DNA of 64,000 nucleotides from Pleurodeles waltl (Eukaryota; Chordata; Amphibia; Caudata; Salamandridae), in the NCBI RefSeq assembly GCF_031143425.1, contig NC_090450.1:168137486-168201485 (forward strand), in the 5' to 3' direction. Positions within the stretch are counted from its first letter, which is position 1. Each line of letters starts with the position of its first letter. The notes under the pieces are model-generated. The model made no database searches, was not told where the DNA came from, and was given only the letters and a program-made list of their open reading frames with translations. Below, one piece after another: positions 9,590 through 21,988 of the stretch. The translations under genes and the position numbers were made by a program.

Positions 9590-12500
9590 TCAGCTTTTGG
9601 TGAACATTGAAGATTCAATCCAGAAATACTCCTGGACAAGATTTTTGCTGAAGAACTATAAAGGCATATTGTTAATTGCTTCAAGTTTAACATGAGTTCA
9701 AGAATAGTATGGGGATGGTTTGGGTGGCCTTTAAGGATACAATTCGGGGTTTATTTATGCTAAATGTGGTGGTATGTTGAAACCGCTTTGCATGCACTTG
9801 ATTCGTCTAGAGAATGAACTCAAAACATTGGAGGAAATCATAGACAAAGTGACCTAGTCCAGATACAAATTAGGGAAAAAAAATCTCTGAATACACTTAG
9901 AGTGCAGAGACAGAGAGTAGATCCTTGGGGAAATATGCCAGAGCCACAACATATGGGGGGTCACTGGCTACTAAGATTAAACAGCCCTGTTTGGTTGTTG
10001 ATATGATACAGATTGTGGATGTGAATGTCATAAATTGTCAGATCATACATACCTTTAACACACACATTTCACAGCTGTACGCTTCCAAGCGGAAACCCCC
10101 ATATCTGTCAATGGCCGAATCTTGGGACAGTACAGCCCTTGTCTGGCTGAGTGACGTCCACCTCCTTTTTGTGGCTGAAACTTTTACCTTAGATAAAATC
10201 AAGACAGTGATTGGTGGCCTTCCCACTTGTAAGACCCCTGGATCGGATGGAATACCAGGCAAATTTATGTGATATTCTAAAACATTAGCATCCCATCCCA
10301 TGGCACTGTTTGAGAAGTCTTAGCAGCGGCAGATACTACCCAATAATTTGCAGGAAACAATAACTGTCACCATTTTAAAGCCAAGGAAACCAGGGAATGT
10401 TAGTGATTCAGATCGAATGACTATCCTACATTGTGATACAAATATTTTGGCCAAATGATTCTCTAATCGCTTTAACCTCTTACTGTTGGATCCGGTTCAT
10501 CCTGATCAGTCTGGGTTCATTCCAAGCCATTCAACTGCTCATAAACTGCACACCGTCCTCCATTGTATGCAGGATCTGAACCCTGATGTAAATTCAGTCA
10601 CTGTATTCTTTGATACCGTGTGAGCATTCGAGAAGCTGGAATGGAGTTACCTGATCAGCATACTATATAGAATGACTCTCCTACTTACATTCATAGACTG
10701 GATTAAACTACTTTTTTCTTCCTGCTTTGCAAGAATCCGTATAAATGACCACTTGTTGCCCCCTGTCTCCACCTCAAGAGGTATGTGACAGAGATGCTCC
10801 CTATCTCTGATTTTAATCAAGTTGGCCATGGAGTCTCTGGGGGCGAAGCTCCACCAACATTACTCAGGATAGGTGATTCGCTACACCAGTAGACACATTC
10901 TCATATTCTTCGAAAGTAATATGACCCTATATTTGAGAGACCCTAGAGAGTGCATAAATATGATCCTTATAGAATACATAAGCTTTGGGTCTATGCCATG
11001 AATTGTTTATTGATTGGAGCAAATCTTTAATTTCCATACTAACTGACAACACTATCAAATACACATCAGAACTTCTTCCAGAGTGGTGCAGGAACTCAGT
11101 TAAGTACTTTGAAATTTGTAGAAACAAGAATATGGATATTTTCCTGAAAGAAAAGTATGAAAGGCACTGCATAAAATAACTGAGCAGATCTCCCCCTGCA
11201 TCTTGCTGGAAGAATAGGGCTCACCAAGACGGTATTGCTCCCGAAACTACTTTACCTGGTTATTAACATCCTATTACCATAACCTAAAGCCTATTTTGGT
11301 TTGGTTTGTGCTCAGTTTGCCAGATTACCAAGTGTTGTGAAACAACCTGGGATTAAATGGAACACTCTCATATTGCTTTTACAATTGGGTGATGTGAGGT
11401 GCCAGACCCAGAGCTATTTTATCTCTGAATCCAAGCGCACTTTGTGTGTTTTTGGTTTCAATCCTGTGTAAACTGCATGAGGCCCACCTCGCCCACGCCC
11501 AGATAAAAATGCTTCTTGGAACCCTATTTTTCATTTAGGATGGTAACAGTTGCATCTACGTTCAGGGCCTGGAGTGAGTTGGAGAAACGGATGGGGAAAG
11601 AAGTTCTCCACTCACACTCACTTCCTCTATATTAACATCCGCTGCTGTCATTAATGCATAAGCCAAAGGTTTTTCCCAAATGTTCACACGAGGATTTAGT
11701 ACACAGGGAAGTCTCTATGAAAATAAGCAATTTATCTCAATAATAATATTCATTGGGAGTCATGCGCTGCCTTAGATGTCTTCCTATACCGCTTATACCA
11801 CAGGGTTGGGAGAAAGAATTGGGTCTTTAATCTACCCAATGAGAAGTGGAATTTCTGTTACAAATAAACAGGCACGGTCTCTCCTAGCAGTAGATTGCAA
11901 ATTATTCCTTAACATTTCTACATTGGGCAGACTACATATCAAAATATTTTCAAAAAGTTGGTTTGTGGCAGAGCGTGAGATGCAACAGATGTGGGCAGGA
12001 GGATGTAGGCCTTTTTAACCTAGTATGGATGTTTAATGGTATCCAATTCTATTGTCAGAATGATATATCAGGGATGATTGGACATAAATTGCCCTGTGAT
12101 CCTCGTGTATCAATACTGGGTTATGGGAGACACCACCCTCTCACATGTGTTACTGTACTCTGGCTCTACTGCTAGTAACATGGCTAATTGCCTGTTGTTG
12201 AGGCGGAGGAAGACCCCCAGACATAAACAATGGATTGACTCATTGGTATACTGCAATGAGCCTGCATGCTGAGCTCCTACCACCTGGAGCAGAGATATTT
12301 GGAGCCCTCTTTGACAACCTTTTGGTGTCTGCTGATAAGTAGGATGGTCGGGGGCATGGGTTCTATTGCAACAGTCAGACATAACTGGAGGTAATTATGT
12401 GTTGCTAAGGTTGGGGCAGATGTGCTTGGGATGTCTCTTGTATATTACATTGCAGGTTTTAAATGTACACCTGCTGGTTTGTCATTTGATTATCTATGCA

Positions 12501-12590
12501 TATACCCCAATACTGAGCCTTTCAGAGAACACTCGGGGTGCATCTTCAGACTATCTGCATTATACACTCAAATCCCAGTACTAAGATATT
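9590..12590 (+). pseudogene. L1-type LINE, reverse transcriptase region, decayed
   Basis: The plus strand carries a heavily mutated L1-clade ORF2. Recognisable blocks, spread over several frames, are: the linker with HLIRLENELKTLEEIIDKV near 9800; KTPGSDGIPGKF near 10230, the start of the RT fingers; SGFIPSHSTAHKLHTV near 10510; AFEKLEWSYL near 10630, where the usual first catalytic Asp block has decayed; INDHLLPPVSTSRG and QRCSLS near 10740-10810; and KTVLLPKLLYL near 11230. Stops and frameshifts occur throughout. No complete endonuclease or poly(A) tail is visible. It sits on the same strand as MXRA5. Confidence 0.75.
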
Positions 12591-13081
12591 CATAGTAAGT
12601 TCAGGGTTCGCCTGTTTATTGACCTGCATCACTTACTGCTATCATATCTTGGGGGCAGCCACATAACTCATACAGTAGTTCTTTTTATAGTCCCCACAGC
12701 ATGGGCTAATGTCACCAGTAGGTATGTTGTTTTTCCAGCAGAATCCTGTTACAGCAACACTTCAAACCTATGGTTCCAGACTACTGGGCTCACGTGAAAT
12801 CTAATTTCCAGTCACTCCAGAAGGTTCCCAGTTGCCTGAAATGATCTGGGAACTCTCAGTTCATGTAGCAAAAATGAACAACCTTTCTAAGATTTTTTTT
12901 TTGCCAACTTTGTTTGAAAATCATATTTCACCAGTGAATCACAGTTCCAGTCAACAGTAAAATTGGCAAAGAATGAAATTTCTTTGCAGTACCTACACAA
13001 AATTAACAATTTGAGGATCTTAAACATTGAACAGGTCTTGTTAGTATAAGGCTGCCATAAGCCTATGCACTTAGACACTAT

Positions 13082-13710
13082 GGTGGTCATTCCGACCTAG
13101 GCGGGCGGCGGTTGCCGCCCGCCCGTCGGAAGCCGCCTGAATACCGCCCCGCGGTCAATAGACCGCGAGGGGTATTCTGACTTTCCCGCTGGGCCGGCGG
13201 GCGATCTGATTCAGATCGCCCGCCGGCCCAGCGGGAAAGCGCCTTCCACAAGGAAGCCGGCTCGGAATCGAGCCGGCGGAGTGGAAGGCGTGCGACGGGT
13301 GCAGCAGCACCCGTCGCGCTTTTCAGTGTCTGCATCGCAGACACTGAAAAGCCTAGTTGGGCCCTGTTAGGGGGCCCCTGCAGTGCCCATGCCATGGGCA
13401 TGGGCACTGCAGGGGCCCCCAGGGGCCCCAAGACGCCCGTTCCCGCCGGCCAGGTTCTGGCGGTAAGAACCGCCAGAGCCAGGCCGGCGGGAAGGGGGTC
13501 GGAATCCCCATGGCGGCGCAGCATGCTGCGCCGCCATGGAGGATTCCCCAGGGCAGCGGGAAACTGGCAGGAGACCGCCAGTTTTCCCTGTCTGACCGCG
13601 GCGTTAGCGCCGCGGTCAGAATGCCCTTAGGGGCACCGCCGGCCTGTCGGCGGTGCTCCCGCGCCCGTTGGCCCTGGCGGATTGTATCCGCCAGGGTCAG
13701 AATGAGGGCC
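13082..13710. mobile_element. Harbinger-type MITE made of serial hairpins
   Basis: This 629 bp, very GC-rich element has ends GGTGGTCATTCCGACC and, reverse-complemented, GGCCCTCATTCTGACC. It is flanked by the 3 bp duplication TAT (13079-13081 and 13711-13713). The ends match those of the two full-length Harbinger elements in this window, which could mobilise it. Almost all of the interior is successive hairpins, many perfect: arms of 28 bp at 13182-13238, 23 bp at 13371-13419, a 32 bp palindrome CCATGGCGGCGC...GG near 13508, and about ten shorter ones. No coding. Confidence 0.93.
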
Positions 13711-13713
13711 TAT

Positions 13714-14112
13714 GAGTGCTGTAAGCACTAAAGCACACACATTTAGAACAAATTCAGTGTTTCATTTCTGAGCATTATGCACCTGGGCTTTTCAGGCTAC
13801 AAGATATTATTTGAAGGTGAATTATTTAAAGTTAGGGAAGTATTTAAAATGTCAAAAACAGTTTTAGTCAGATCTGCTGTTACTGGAGCTTGGATTGCTG
13901 TGCTTCAGTGCTGCTTTTTGTTCGTGCTGTTATGTGCTGTTCTCATCCCTGCTGGTATGAATTTACAATTTGACACGTGGATGGTATAAAGACACCATGC
14001 TTCCCAAATTGGCCATTAATGTTATTTTTGCTCATTTTAAGCAGCTTAACTGCAGCCGTAACTAAAAGTAAGTCAAGTATGCTGCCTGATGTTTGCCAAT
14101 AGTACGACATTA
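13714..14112 (+). other. Spacer between MITEs
   Basis: AT-richer DNA with no recognised feature between two Harbinger-type MITEs. Confidence 0.4.
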
Positions 14113-14617
14113 GGGCCCTCATTACGAGTTGGGTGGGCAGCGGAGTCAGCACGCCAAACTCATACCACCATGTTACCGCCAGTGCGGCCAGAACACTGCC
14201 GGCCCAATTACAAGTTTCTCGCCATCAGGCCAGCGGGAAACAGGGCCTTACCATTGAGGTCGGCTCGTAATCAAGCCGGCGGCAATGTGGCTGTGTGGTG
14301 GGTGCAGCAGCACAAGCAGTGCTTTCCACTTCCCATAATCCGGGCAGTGGAAAGCGCGATGGGGCTGTCCATGGGGGCCCCTGCACTGCCCATGCCAAAT
14401 GCATGAGCAGTGCAGTGTCCCCCAGGGGCCCCCAATAACCCCATTCCGCCAACCTTCCCATGGCGGTCCAACTGTCATGAAAAGGCTGGCGGATTGGGGT
14501 GTCGTAATCCCCAGGGTGACGTTGCATGCAGTGCCACACTGGCAGATTACAACTGCTGAGACCGCCCGCTACCGCTAGTCTGGCGGTCTTAAGACCACCA
14601 GACTCGTAATGAGGGCC
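14113..14617. mobile_element. Harbinger-type MITE, older relative of the hairpin MITE
   Basis: The left end GGGCCCTCATTACGAGT and the reverse-complemented right end GGCCCTCATTACGAGT are inverted repeats. Flanking triplets do not match cleanly (TTA or TAG against ATA). The interior is a decayed version of the hairpin MITE, for example a GTGGGTGCAGCAGCAC block followed by a GCTTTCCACTTCC...GTGGAAAGC stem. Confidence 0.85.
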
Positions 14618-14883
14618 ATAGTGTAGGACACATCCATTTGAAAGCTGGTTAGCTGTCTCCCACTCCCCTATACCAAAATTATGTCTGGGTTATTTTAAGC
14701 AGGCAAATCACACAAACTTGTAAATTTTGCCCTTTTTAGAATGCATCAATATTTTGCAAGGTTTTGTGGAATCTTCACCCATGGGAAAGAGGTCTAACCA
14801 GAAACTTACTTCACGAACAGTAAAACTGCAACCAATGCACATTGTTGAACCAGCTTGCTCTTTTGCTTTGTTCTTGACATTGA

Positions 14884-15770
14884 GGGCCATATTTATACTT
14901 TTTGACGCACAACTGCGCCAACGCAGTTGTGCGTCAAAAATTTTAACGCCGGCTAACGCCATTCCAAAGCGCCATGCGGGCGCCTTGTTTATGGAATGAC
15001 AGAAGCCGGCGCAGCTGACTGGTGTGCGTAAAAAAAAATGACCCACACCAGGCTGCGCCGACGTAGGGGAAAATGGAGCTTGGGCGTCAAAAAATGGGGC
15101 AAGTCAGGTCTGAGGCAAAATTTTGGCCTCAACCCGATTTGTGCCATTTTTTTTTACTCCCAACCCCCATTGAAATGACTCCTGTCTAAGCACAGACAGG
15201 AGTCATGCCCCCTTGCCCAATGGCAATGTCCCCTGGGCATGGCCATTGGGCATAGTGGGATGTAGGGGGGCACAAATCAGGCCCCCATATGCCACAAAAA
15301 AATAAAAATAAAAATACTTACCTGAACTTACCTTAAGTTCCCTGGGATGGGTCCCTCCATCCTTGGGCGTCCTCCTGGGGTGGGCAAGGGTGGCAGGGGG
15401 TGTCCCTGGGGGCATGGGAGGGCACCTCTGGGCTCCTTCCGAGCCCACAGGTCCCTTAACGCCTGCCCTGACCAGGCGTTAAAAATGACGCAAAAGCGGC
15501 TGGATGTCATTTTTTTTGACCCGCCCACTCCCCTGCGTCATTTTTGCACAGGAGTTTAAATAAGGCGCACATGCCTTGGAGTCATTTTTTAGACGGGAAC
15601 GCCTACCTTGCATATCATTAACGCAAGGTAGGTGTCCACGCTAAAAAATGACGCAAACTCCAAGATCTTTGGCGCTAGACGGGTCTAACGCCGAAGTATA
15701 AATATGGAGTTAGCTTTGCTTAAAAAAAAAATGACACAATTCCGGCGCAAACAGAGTATAAATATGCCCC
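14884..15770. mobile_element. Harbinger-type MITE, CATATTTATACT family
   Basis: Ends are GGGCCATATTTATACT and, reverse-complemented, GGGGCATATTTATACT. A TGA duplication flanks it (14881-14883 and 15771-15773). The 887 bp body is non-coding and has a second inward-facing end-like sequence at 15697-15712, so it may hold a tandem or nested terminus. A related element is at 21211-21988. Confidence 0.88.
14899..14940. repeat. Perfect 19 bp hairpin next to the MITE end
   Basis: Arms at 14899-14917 and 14922-14940 are exact reverse complements separated by CCAA. The hairpin lies a few bases inside the terminal inverted repeat and contains TTGACGCACAACTGCG. Confidence 0.95.
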
Positions 15771-15773
15771 TGA

Positions 15774-17625
15774 CTGTCTTAGCGGGGGTGATGGCATTAG
15801 CACATTTTGTGATCCACTGGGAGAAGCTCTTTGCTGCTTGTTCGAGTTTGTGTGCAGAGTCTGGGAGGTGGGAGCAGAAAGTGTTGTCCCACTGATACGT
15901 TTTTCCTGCTTCTTTATGTAGATCTGGGGGGCACAGTGTCGGGGTATGTGGGCCAAGAGACTGTGACGTGTAAGCTGTGGTGGTCAGACCAGCTGAGTGG
16001 TGGCGTGGATGTACCTGACTCTGTTTCTGGAGGTGACGATGGGGTCAAGCATGTGTCCTATCCATCTCCTAAAGGAGTTTTGAAGGTATATAGAAGAGTA
16101 TTTGTAGATGTAAGACGTGGCAAGAGCAGAGGTGTTTGCCATGCTTGAAGATGTGGTATTACTTTAGTGAAAACTGCGGAAAGAGTGACTATGATACACA
16201 CTTTTATTAAGACTGGAAAGTTCTCTTAGAAACTGCAGTATAGGGAAGTCGTGGTATGTGTGCTAATTATTTGAAAGTCAGTAAAACTAAGATATGTTGT
16301 CAGAACTGGTTAATGCACTATATGCCTCTCAAAGGCACAGTGAGGGCTATTAATGAGGAGCGTGATGTTGAAGTACATACAAATCAAGAAGGAGCTCTTT
16401 AGGAGGTCATCTTCTAGGTACAGTCCTTATTGAATGTGTGCTTACATCCCTTTTTTAACTCAAGGTATTTTCTATGATTGTTTTATTCATTTCACATTGC
16501 AGTGGCCTGACTGATTGGTATTTAGTGAATCTTTGATGGATATAGATCCAGGATCCTCTAATAATAGTTCATCATGTAATTTAGTATAGCTTCTGCTGTG
16601 CCTACCATATCAAGGTACAAAAGTGTAGTTTGGGAGTAAGTGATGGGTTGCTTTTACGATTAGAGAGTATAGCTTGCCTTGTACAAGTAGTTCTTTTTTG
16701 CGAATTTCAAAAGGTGAGGGCCAGAGCACACCCTGTTTCAGTAATTCATATTTGAAATAGGTAGATTTTTTTTTTAAAGCAATTGCACTCTTGTACTGAG
16801 TAGATGATCAGTGTAGAATGACTTTGACAATTTGAGTTGGATATTACAAGTTTAATTAACTTTGAGATATGTGGCGTGCAGCTCATTTGTCATCCCAGAG
16901 TGTACGACTCCCAGCTCAAAACTCCCATAGTAAACCGGTTCTGGAGCAATAGCAAGCTCTATTTCTCCTATCTCAAAGCACAGTGGTAATATGTTGTTGA
17001 CTGTCCATTGAAACCTCACATTTGCACAATTTAATAACCGACTGTTTCTCTCTTTATGCCTGTTTGAGGACTCTGTAAAGATGCGGTAACAGTGAGGATC
17101 AACGCCATACATACACAAATTACAATATCAAACTGCCACACCTAAACGTCATGAAATGCATGCTTAGATCATTAACGCAAATTCTGTATTTGGCTGACAA
17201 AATTATATTTTTGATCTGCCTTATCTGGATCACATTATCTTTCTAAGATTTTGCTTGTAGTTGTTGAACTTAAAGAAAGTTGGTGTTCCTCATTGAATAA
17301 CTGAATACCACCACATTATGCTTTTGTCTTGATTCATTGGTATGAACTATATAGTTTTTAAGTGGTCAAGCAACATATTTGATTGAATTGTAAATATTGC
17401 ATATGGTAGTGCCATAAATTGTGTTGTGACAGTACATGATCCAATCAACAAACTTGTAATGCTCATTACATAGAATTTCCTATGTGCCTATGTTCCTATG
17501 TTCCTAAATGAGGAAGTGCAATATTAAATGACCAATGTCAATGTTAAGTTCTGGTCATGTTTAGGTCTGTCTTGATTGCAACACCTGTCACTATACAATG
17601 TGTGGTTAGCAGCAAAGGAACCCAG
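15774..17625 (+). other. Intronic DNA without recognised features
   Basis: I see no coding region or complete element. Short CCTATGTTCCTATGTTCC runs near 17485-17507 look like a microsatellite tail. Confidence 0.4.
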
Positions 17626-17629
17626 CAAA

Positions 17630-19261
17630 AGATCTGAAGAAGTATAACGAGAGAGGGGCTTTAGTTCCACTCAAATGACGACTTATTGAGTACAAAGTTT
17701 GATTGGGTAGAAGGAGGGTCCTTCTGCTGAAAAATAGTATATTGCATGTTTTGCCTTCTGAGAAAGCTAATGCTCTATACAGGAGGATCTAGTTGGTTAT
17801 GGTGGTAAGCCATTGATCAAGGTTACAGGCCCAATCTGTTTATTATGAAAAGTTACAACAAAGGGCCTGACACATTTTTTATGAAAATCATACTTTAAAG
17901 CAAACATACTTTTAAGGGTAGATTCTCATTACACTCTGTAAAGTTAGTAGAAAGGTATTTTGTGAGAGGGAATCTCACAAATAGCCATAATAAGCAAGGG
18001 TGATGATTACACCATTACAATCCTTTGCCTAGATTTGTGCTTTGAGATCACTTGTTATGTCATTTTCAGAAGGGTTGTATTTCGCTTTGACAACTGTAAT
18101 TTTGTACACATTTGTAATTTCATGACTACTGAGAGAGGGGCTTTGGTCCATCTTAAATGTTGATTACTTTGAGTGAGATTTTGATTGTGCCGAAGCTGTG
18201 TGCTTCTGCTGAAAAAGAATGCTTGTACTGAATTTTTTCTGGGAAGGTCTATGCTCAATACTGCAGGAATATGGTGGCCAGCCATTAATCAAAGATATAG
18301 GCCTGATATGTTTGGTTTGAAAAGCTACAATGAAGAAAGTATGCCTGGCTTATTTACTATGAAAAGCATATGTTAAAGCCAATAGGCTTTAAGGATGGAA
18401 GGGTGTTACACTGTGTTAAAGTTGTAGACATGTATTTTGTTACAGGGAGACTCATATATTACCATAGCAGGCAACCATTTTGGTGTTTGTTAGCCCAAGT
18501 GATACGTCTTAGCTAAAGATAATTTGCACATTGAGAATCCTTGCTATGTCATTTTAGGAAGGATTGTATTGTATTTTACCAACTGTAATTTTCTTCATAT
18601 TTCTAACTTTATAGCTTCATACCTATAGTTGCCATGAGTAATATAGTACATCTGTTTTGCTTATGAGGGCAAACCAGTCACAAAGGTTATAGGCCTGAAT
18701 GGTTCATAGGAAACAATATACATCAGATGCTATAGGTCTAATTTATTAATTATTAAATTCTATGACAGATGTAGAAGGTCTGAGCAATCTATTATGAAAA
18801 TTATCTGTTAAATCCAGAAGCTCTTTAAGGGAAGATTTCTATTACCCTCTTTTACAGGCTATGAACAGATATTTTGTTACATGGATTACCACAGATTACC
18901 ATAGTGGGCAAGAGGTTTGTTCTTGTTACCTCCTCTGACAACTCTGTCAGGTCAAAGATATGCACTTCAATAATTCTTGTTATACCATCTTAAGAGGGTT
19001 TGTGTATTGTTTTGCCAACTGAAACTTTATACTTATTTGTAATGTTGCACACTGTTCCCCTGATAGCTGCCTTGTGTAAAAGCTTATGCTCAAACCTGTG
19101 TTAGTGATGTTGATAAGCAAACAATAAATGTTAAAGGCCTTGTTGGTTAATTTGGGAAAGTTATGTCACATATCTTTAAAATGGAAAGTTATGACAAAGA
19201 TAGTAATGTCTGGCTTACATATTGCAAAAAACACATGCTAAAAGCAAAAATCCTTTAAGGG
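17630..19261. repeat. Diverged tandem array, unit about 410-475 bp
   Basis: About four diverged copies follow each other. Recurrent landmarks are an ATGCTCTATAC or ATGCTCAATACTG block followed by GGTTATAGGCC-like sequence (17767, 18241, about 18650, 19077), a TATTTTGTTACAGGGA-like block followed by ATTACCATAG (17950, 18430, 18865), and a GTCATTTTAGGAAGG-like block followed by TTGTATT (18059, 18548, 18985). Copies differ at many positions. The array resumes at 23.49 kb and again at 44.16 kb, so later insertions have split it. Confidence 0.8.
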
Positions 19262-21210
19262 TGGTCTTAGACTTGGCATCCTCATCGTGATCTTCCCTAA
19301 CTTTGTGCCTCTGCTTCCCAGGTTCTTTCTGTGTGCTGGACTCTGTTTTTGCTGTTTTGTTTGCTCTGGACACTTTACCACTGCTGACCAGTGCAAAAGT
19401 GTAAGTGTTCCCTCTATAAGGTATGTGTGTAAATTGAGGTATCCATAATTGGCATATTTGATTTACTAGTAAGTCCCTAATAAAGTGCACTGGAGGTGCC
19501 CTGGGCCTGTAAATCAAATGCTTCCAGTGGGCCTGCAGCACTGGTTCTGACACCCACACTAGTAGCCATGTAAACATGGCTCAGACCTGTCCCTGCAGTG
19601 TCTGGGTGTGCAGTTTTAAACTTTCAATTCGACTTGGCAAGTGTACCCACTTGGCAGGCCTAAACCTTCCATTTTTATACATGTAAGGCACCCATAAGTT
19701 AGGCCCTAGGGAGCCCCATGGACAGGGTGCGGTGTATGTTAAAGGTGTGACATGTACTGATGTGTTTTACATGTCCTAACAGTGAAATACTGCCAAATTC
19801 GGATTTTAATGTTGCAAGGCCTAGCTCTCTTATAGGTTAACATGGGGCATGCCATTAAATATTATTAACGTGCAGATTCCCTTTGGGAGCAGATATAAAT
19901 ATTGAGTTTAGGGACTCTGAACTCACATTTTAAGAATACATCTTTTGGTAAAGATTGTTTTTAGATTGTTTGTTTGAAAATGCCACTTTTAGAAAGTAGG
20001 CATTTTCTTGCTTAAACCATTCTGTGACTCTGCCTGTTTGTGGATTCCCTGTCTGGGTCAGTTTGACAGTTGGGCTGTTTGCACCTATCCTCTAGACAGT
20101 GACACAAAGGGAGCTGGGGTGTAGCCTGCATATCCTGATGAGCCATCTAGGCCAGGGGAGTAGGGAGGAGTGGTCACTTACACCTGAAAGTGCTGTGTCT
20201 GCCCTCACACAGTGCATTCTCCAAACCCCTGGTGTGTGTCTGGGGCCTGGCCTGGGCAAGGCAGGATCTCGTGAACAACAGAGACTCCCCTTTGAAGTAG
20301 GCCTACTTCAAATGCAGAAAAGGGTATAAGTGTGGACCCAAAACCCCTGAAAATCAGATTACTTCTGGAACTAAGAGGAACGTCTGCCAAGGAGAAGAGC
20401 TGGAGAGCTGGAGTGCTGGAGGAGGAGTACTGCCCCTTTGCCTGTGACTGTGCTTTGCTGTGTTGGCCTGCAGTAGCTGCTTCTGCCTGAGAGAGGACAA
20501 AGACTGACTTTTGTGTGACTTCCCACTGTTGAAGAATCTCCAAGGGCTTAAACTGAGCTTGCCTCCTGCTGTTGGAGTCTCAGGGACATCAAAGACTTCT
20601 CTCTGCCAGCACCTTGGCTCTTTGCTGATACTCCTGCACTGCCAAGTGGTGCCCTTACCTGTCTCTGGGCCCATGGAAGTTGAAGCTTGTGGAAAAGGAC
20701 AGAAATCCATGCAATGACCGCCGTGCGGGGAAATTTTCGACATCCAGCCACAACGCGGCTGATAAATGACACTCCACCAGCCTCACAGCTAAAATCCACA
20801 CTCCACCTGCATCGCGGCTGGGAGATCGACGCATTACAGCTGGAGAAACAACAAACAACACCCGCTAGCGGCTGCTGATAACAATGCAAGCCCCATGCAG
20901 CGCGGTTTCGTGACACTGTGTGACTGGATTTCAATGCAATATCACTGGGTGTAAAAAATTAACGCAAAGCCTGCCCGGACCCGAAGTGCCCGTATGGGAA
21001 TCGAAGCATGCCTCTCTTAGGGGAGAGAAGAAACAATGCACGCTGACCTGACTGGAGAAGGAACGACACACGGTGTTGCTTGCGAGTGAGAAATTCTCAT
21101 TGCTGGCCTTTTTTGATGCACGCTCGCCCGTGCAGCTTTATTTTTGACGTTAACCAGGTACTTTGTGTAACAACATAATTCTTACTGTTTTCTATGGATT
21201 AAGGCTCTTA
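19262..21210 (+). repeat. Left arm of a 4.2 kb inverted repeat
   Basis: This segment is the diverged reverse complement of 21989-23480. Matching blocks include GGCATATTTGATTTACTAGT (19457), AAAGTGCACT with GGGCCTGTA, ACTTTACCACTGCTGA, AAAATGCCACTTTTAGAAAG and TCCAAGGGCTTAAACTGAGC. The content looks like a long LTR-like interspersed repeat of the kind abundant in salamanders, here in two opposite copies. No coding was recognised. Confidence 0.75.
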
Positions 21211-21988
21211 GGCCCATATTTATACAAAGTTTGCGCTGGAATAGCATCATTTGTTTGATACTAATTCAACGCAAACTTATCTCCACATTTAGATTTTGTC
21301 GCTATATATATATATATATTGGAGTTAAACTCATTTTTTGGATGTGTGAACCCACCTTGTGTCAGTGAGATGCAAGGTAGGCGTTCCTATCCAAAAAATG
21401 ACTCTAAGGCCCTAGTGCCTTATTTATCCTCCCATGACTAAAAGGTGCACGGGGAGGTGGGCCTAAATAATGGCGCTAAGCCTTGTTTAGCTCCATTATT
21501 TAAAGCCTGGGTCAGGGCAGGAGTTAGGGACCTGTGGACCCATTTCCATGGTCAGACACCATGGAATGGGTCCACAGGTGCTGTCCCCGAGCCCCAGGAA
21601 CACCATCACCCACACCAGAGGGACACCAGCGGATGGGGGACCTCATCTTAGGTAAGTAGGGTAAGTAGAGGTAAGTATTTTTCTACCTTTTTGTAAGTGC
21701 CTTTGGGGGCCCTGAAATGGGCCCCCCTACATGGCACAGGGTGCAATGGCCATTCCCAGGGGGCCCTTGTCCCCTGTGCTGGCCATTGGGGTGGTGGATA
21801 TGATTCCTGTCTTTTCTGAAACAAGAGTCTCAGGCCCATACCGCCTCCCCCACCTGGCTAACTTAATTTTCCAAGATGTTAGCCCACCCTTTGTGCCAGA
21901 TTGGCCATTCCATAAAGTTGACGCCCAGCTGGCGCTCTGGAATGATGCAAGCTGGCGCTATAATTTTTGATGCAAAACTGCACAAACG
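21211..21988. mobile_element. Harbinger-type MITE at the centre of the inverted repeat, right end lost
   Basis: The left end GGCCCATATTTATAC follows TTA at 21208-21210. The sequence at 21885-21988, reverse-complemented, matches the inner left part of the MITE at 14884 (TTTTGATGCAAAACTGC against TTTTTGACGCACAACTGC). The outermost right terminus is missing. A short TA run lies at about 21306. Confidence 0.65.

Noticed and set aside
9925..10272. Stand-alone protein of 115 codons
   Set aside because: It contains the L1 RT block TPGSDGIPGKF and is one open piece of a decayed LINE.
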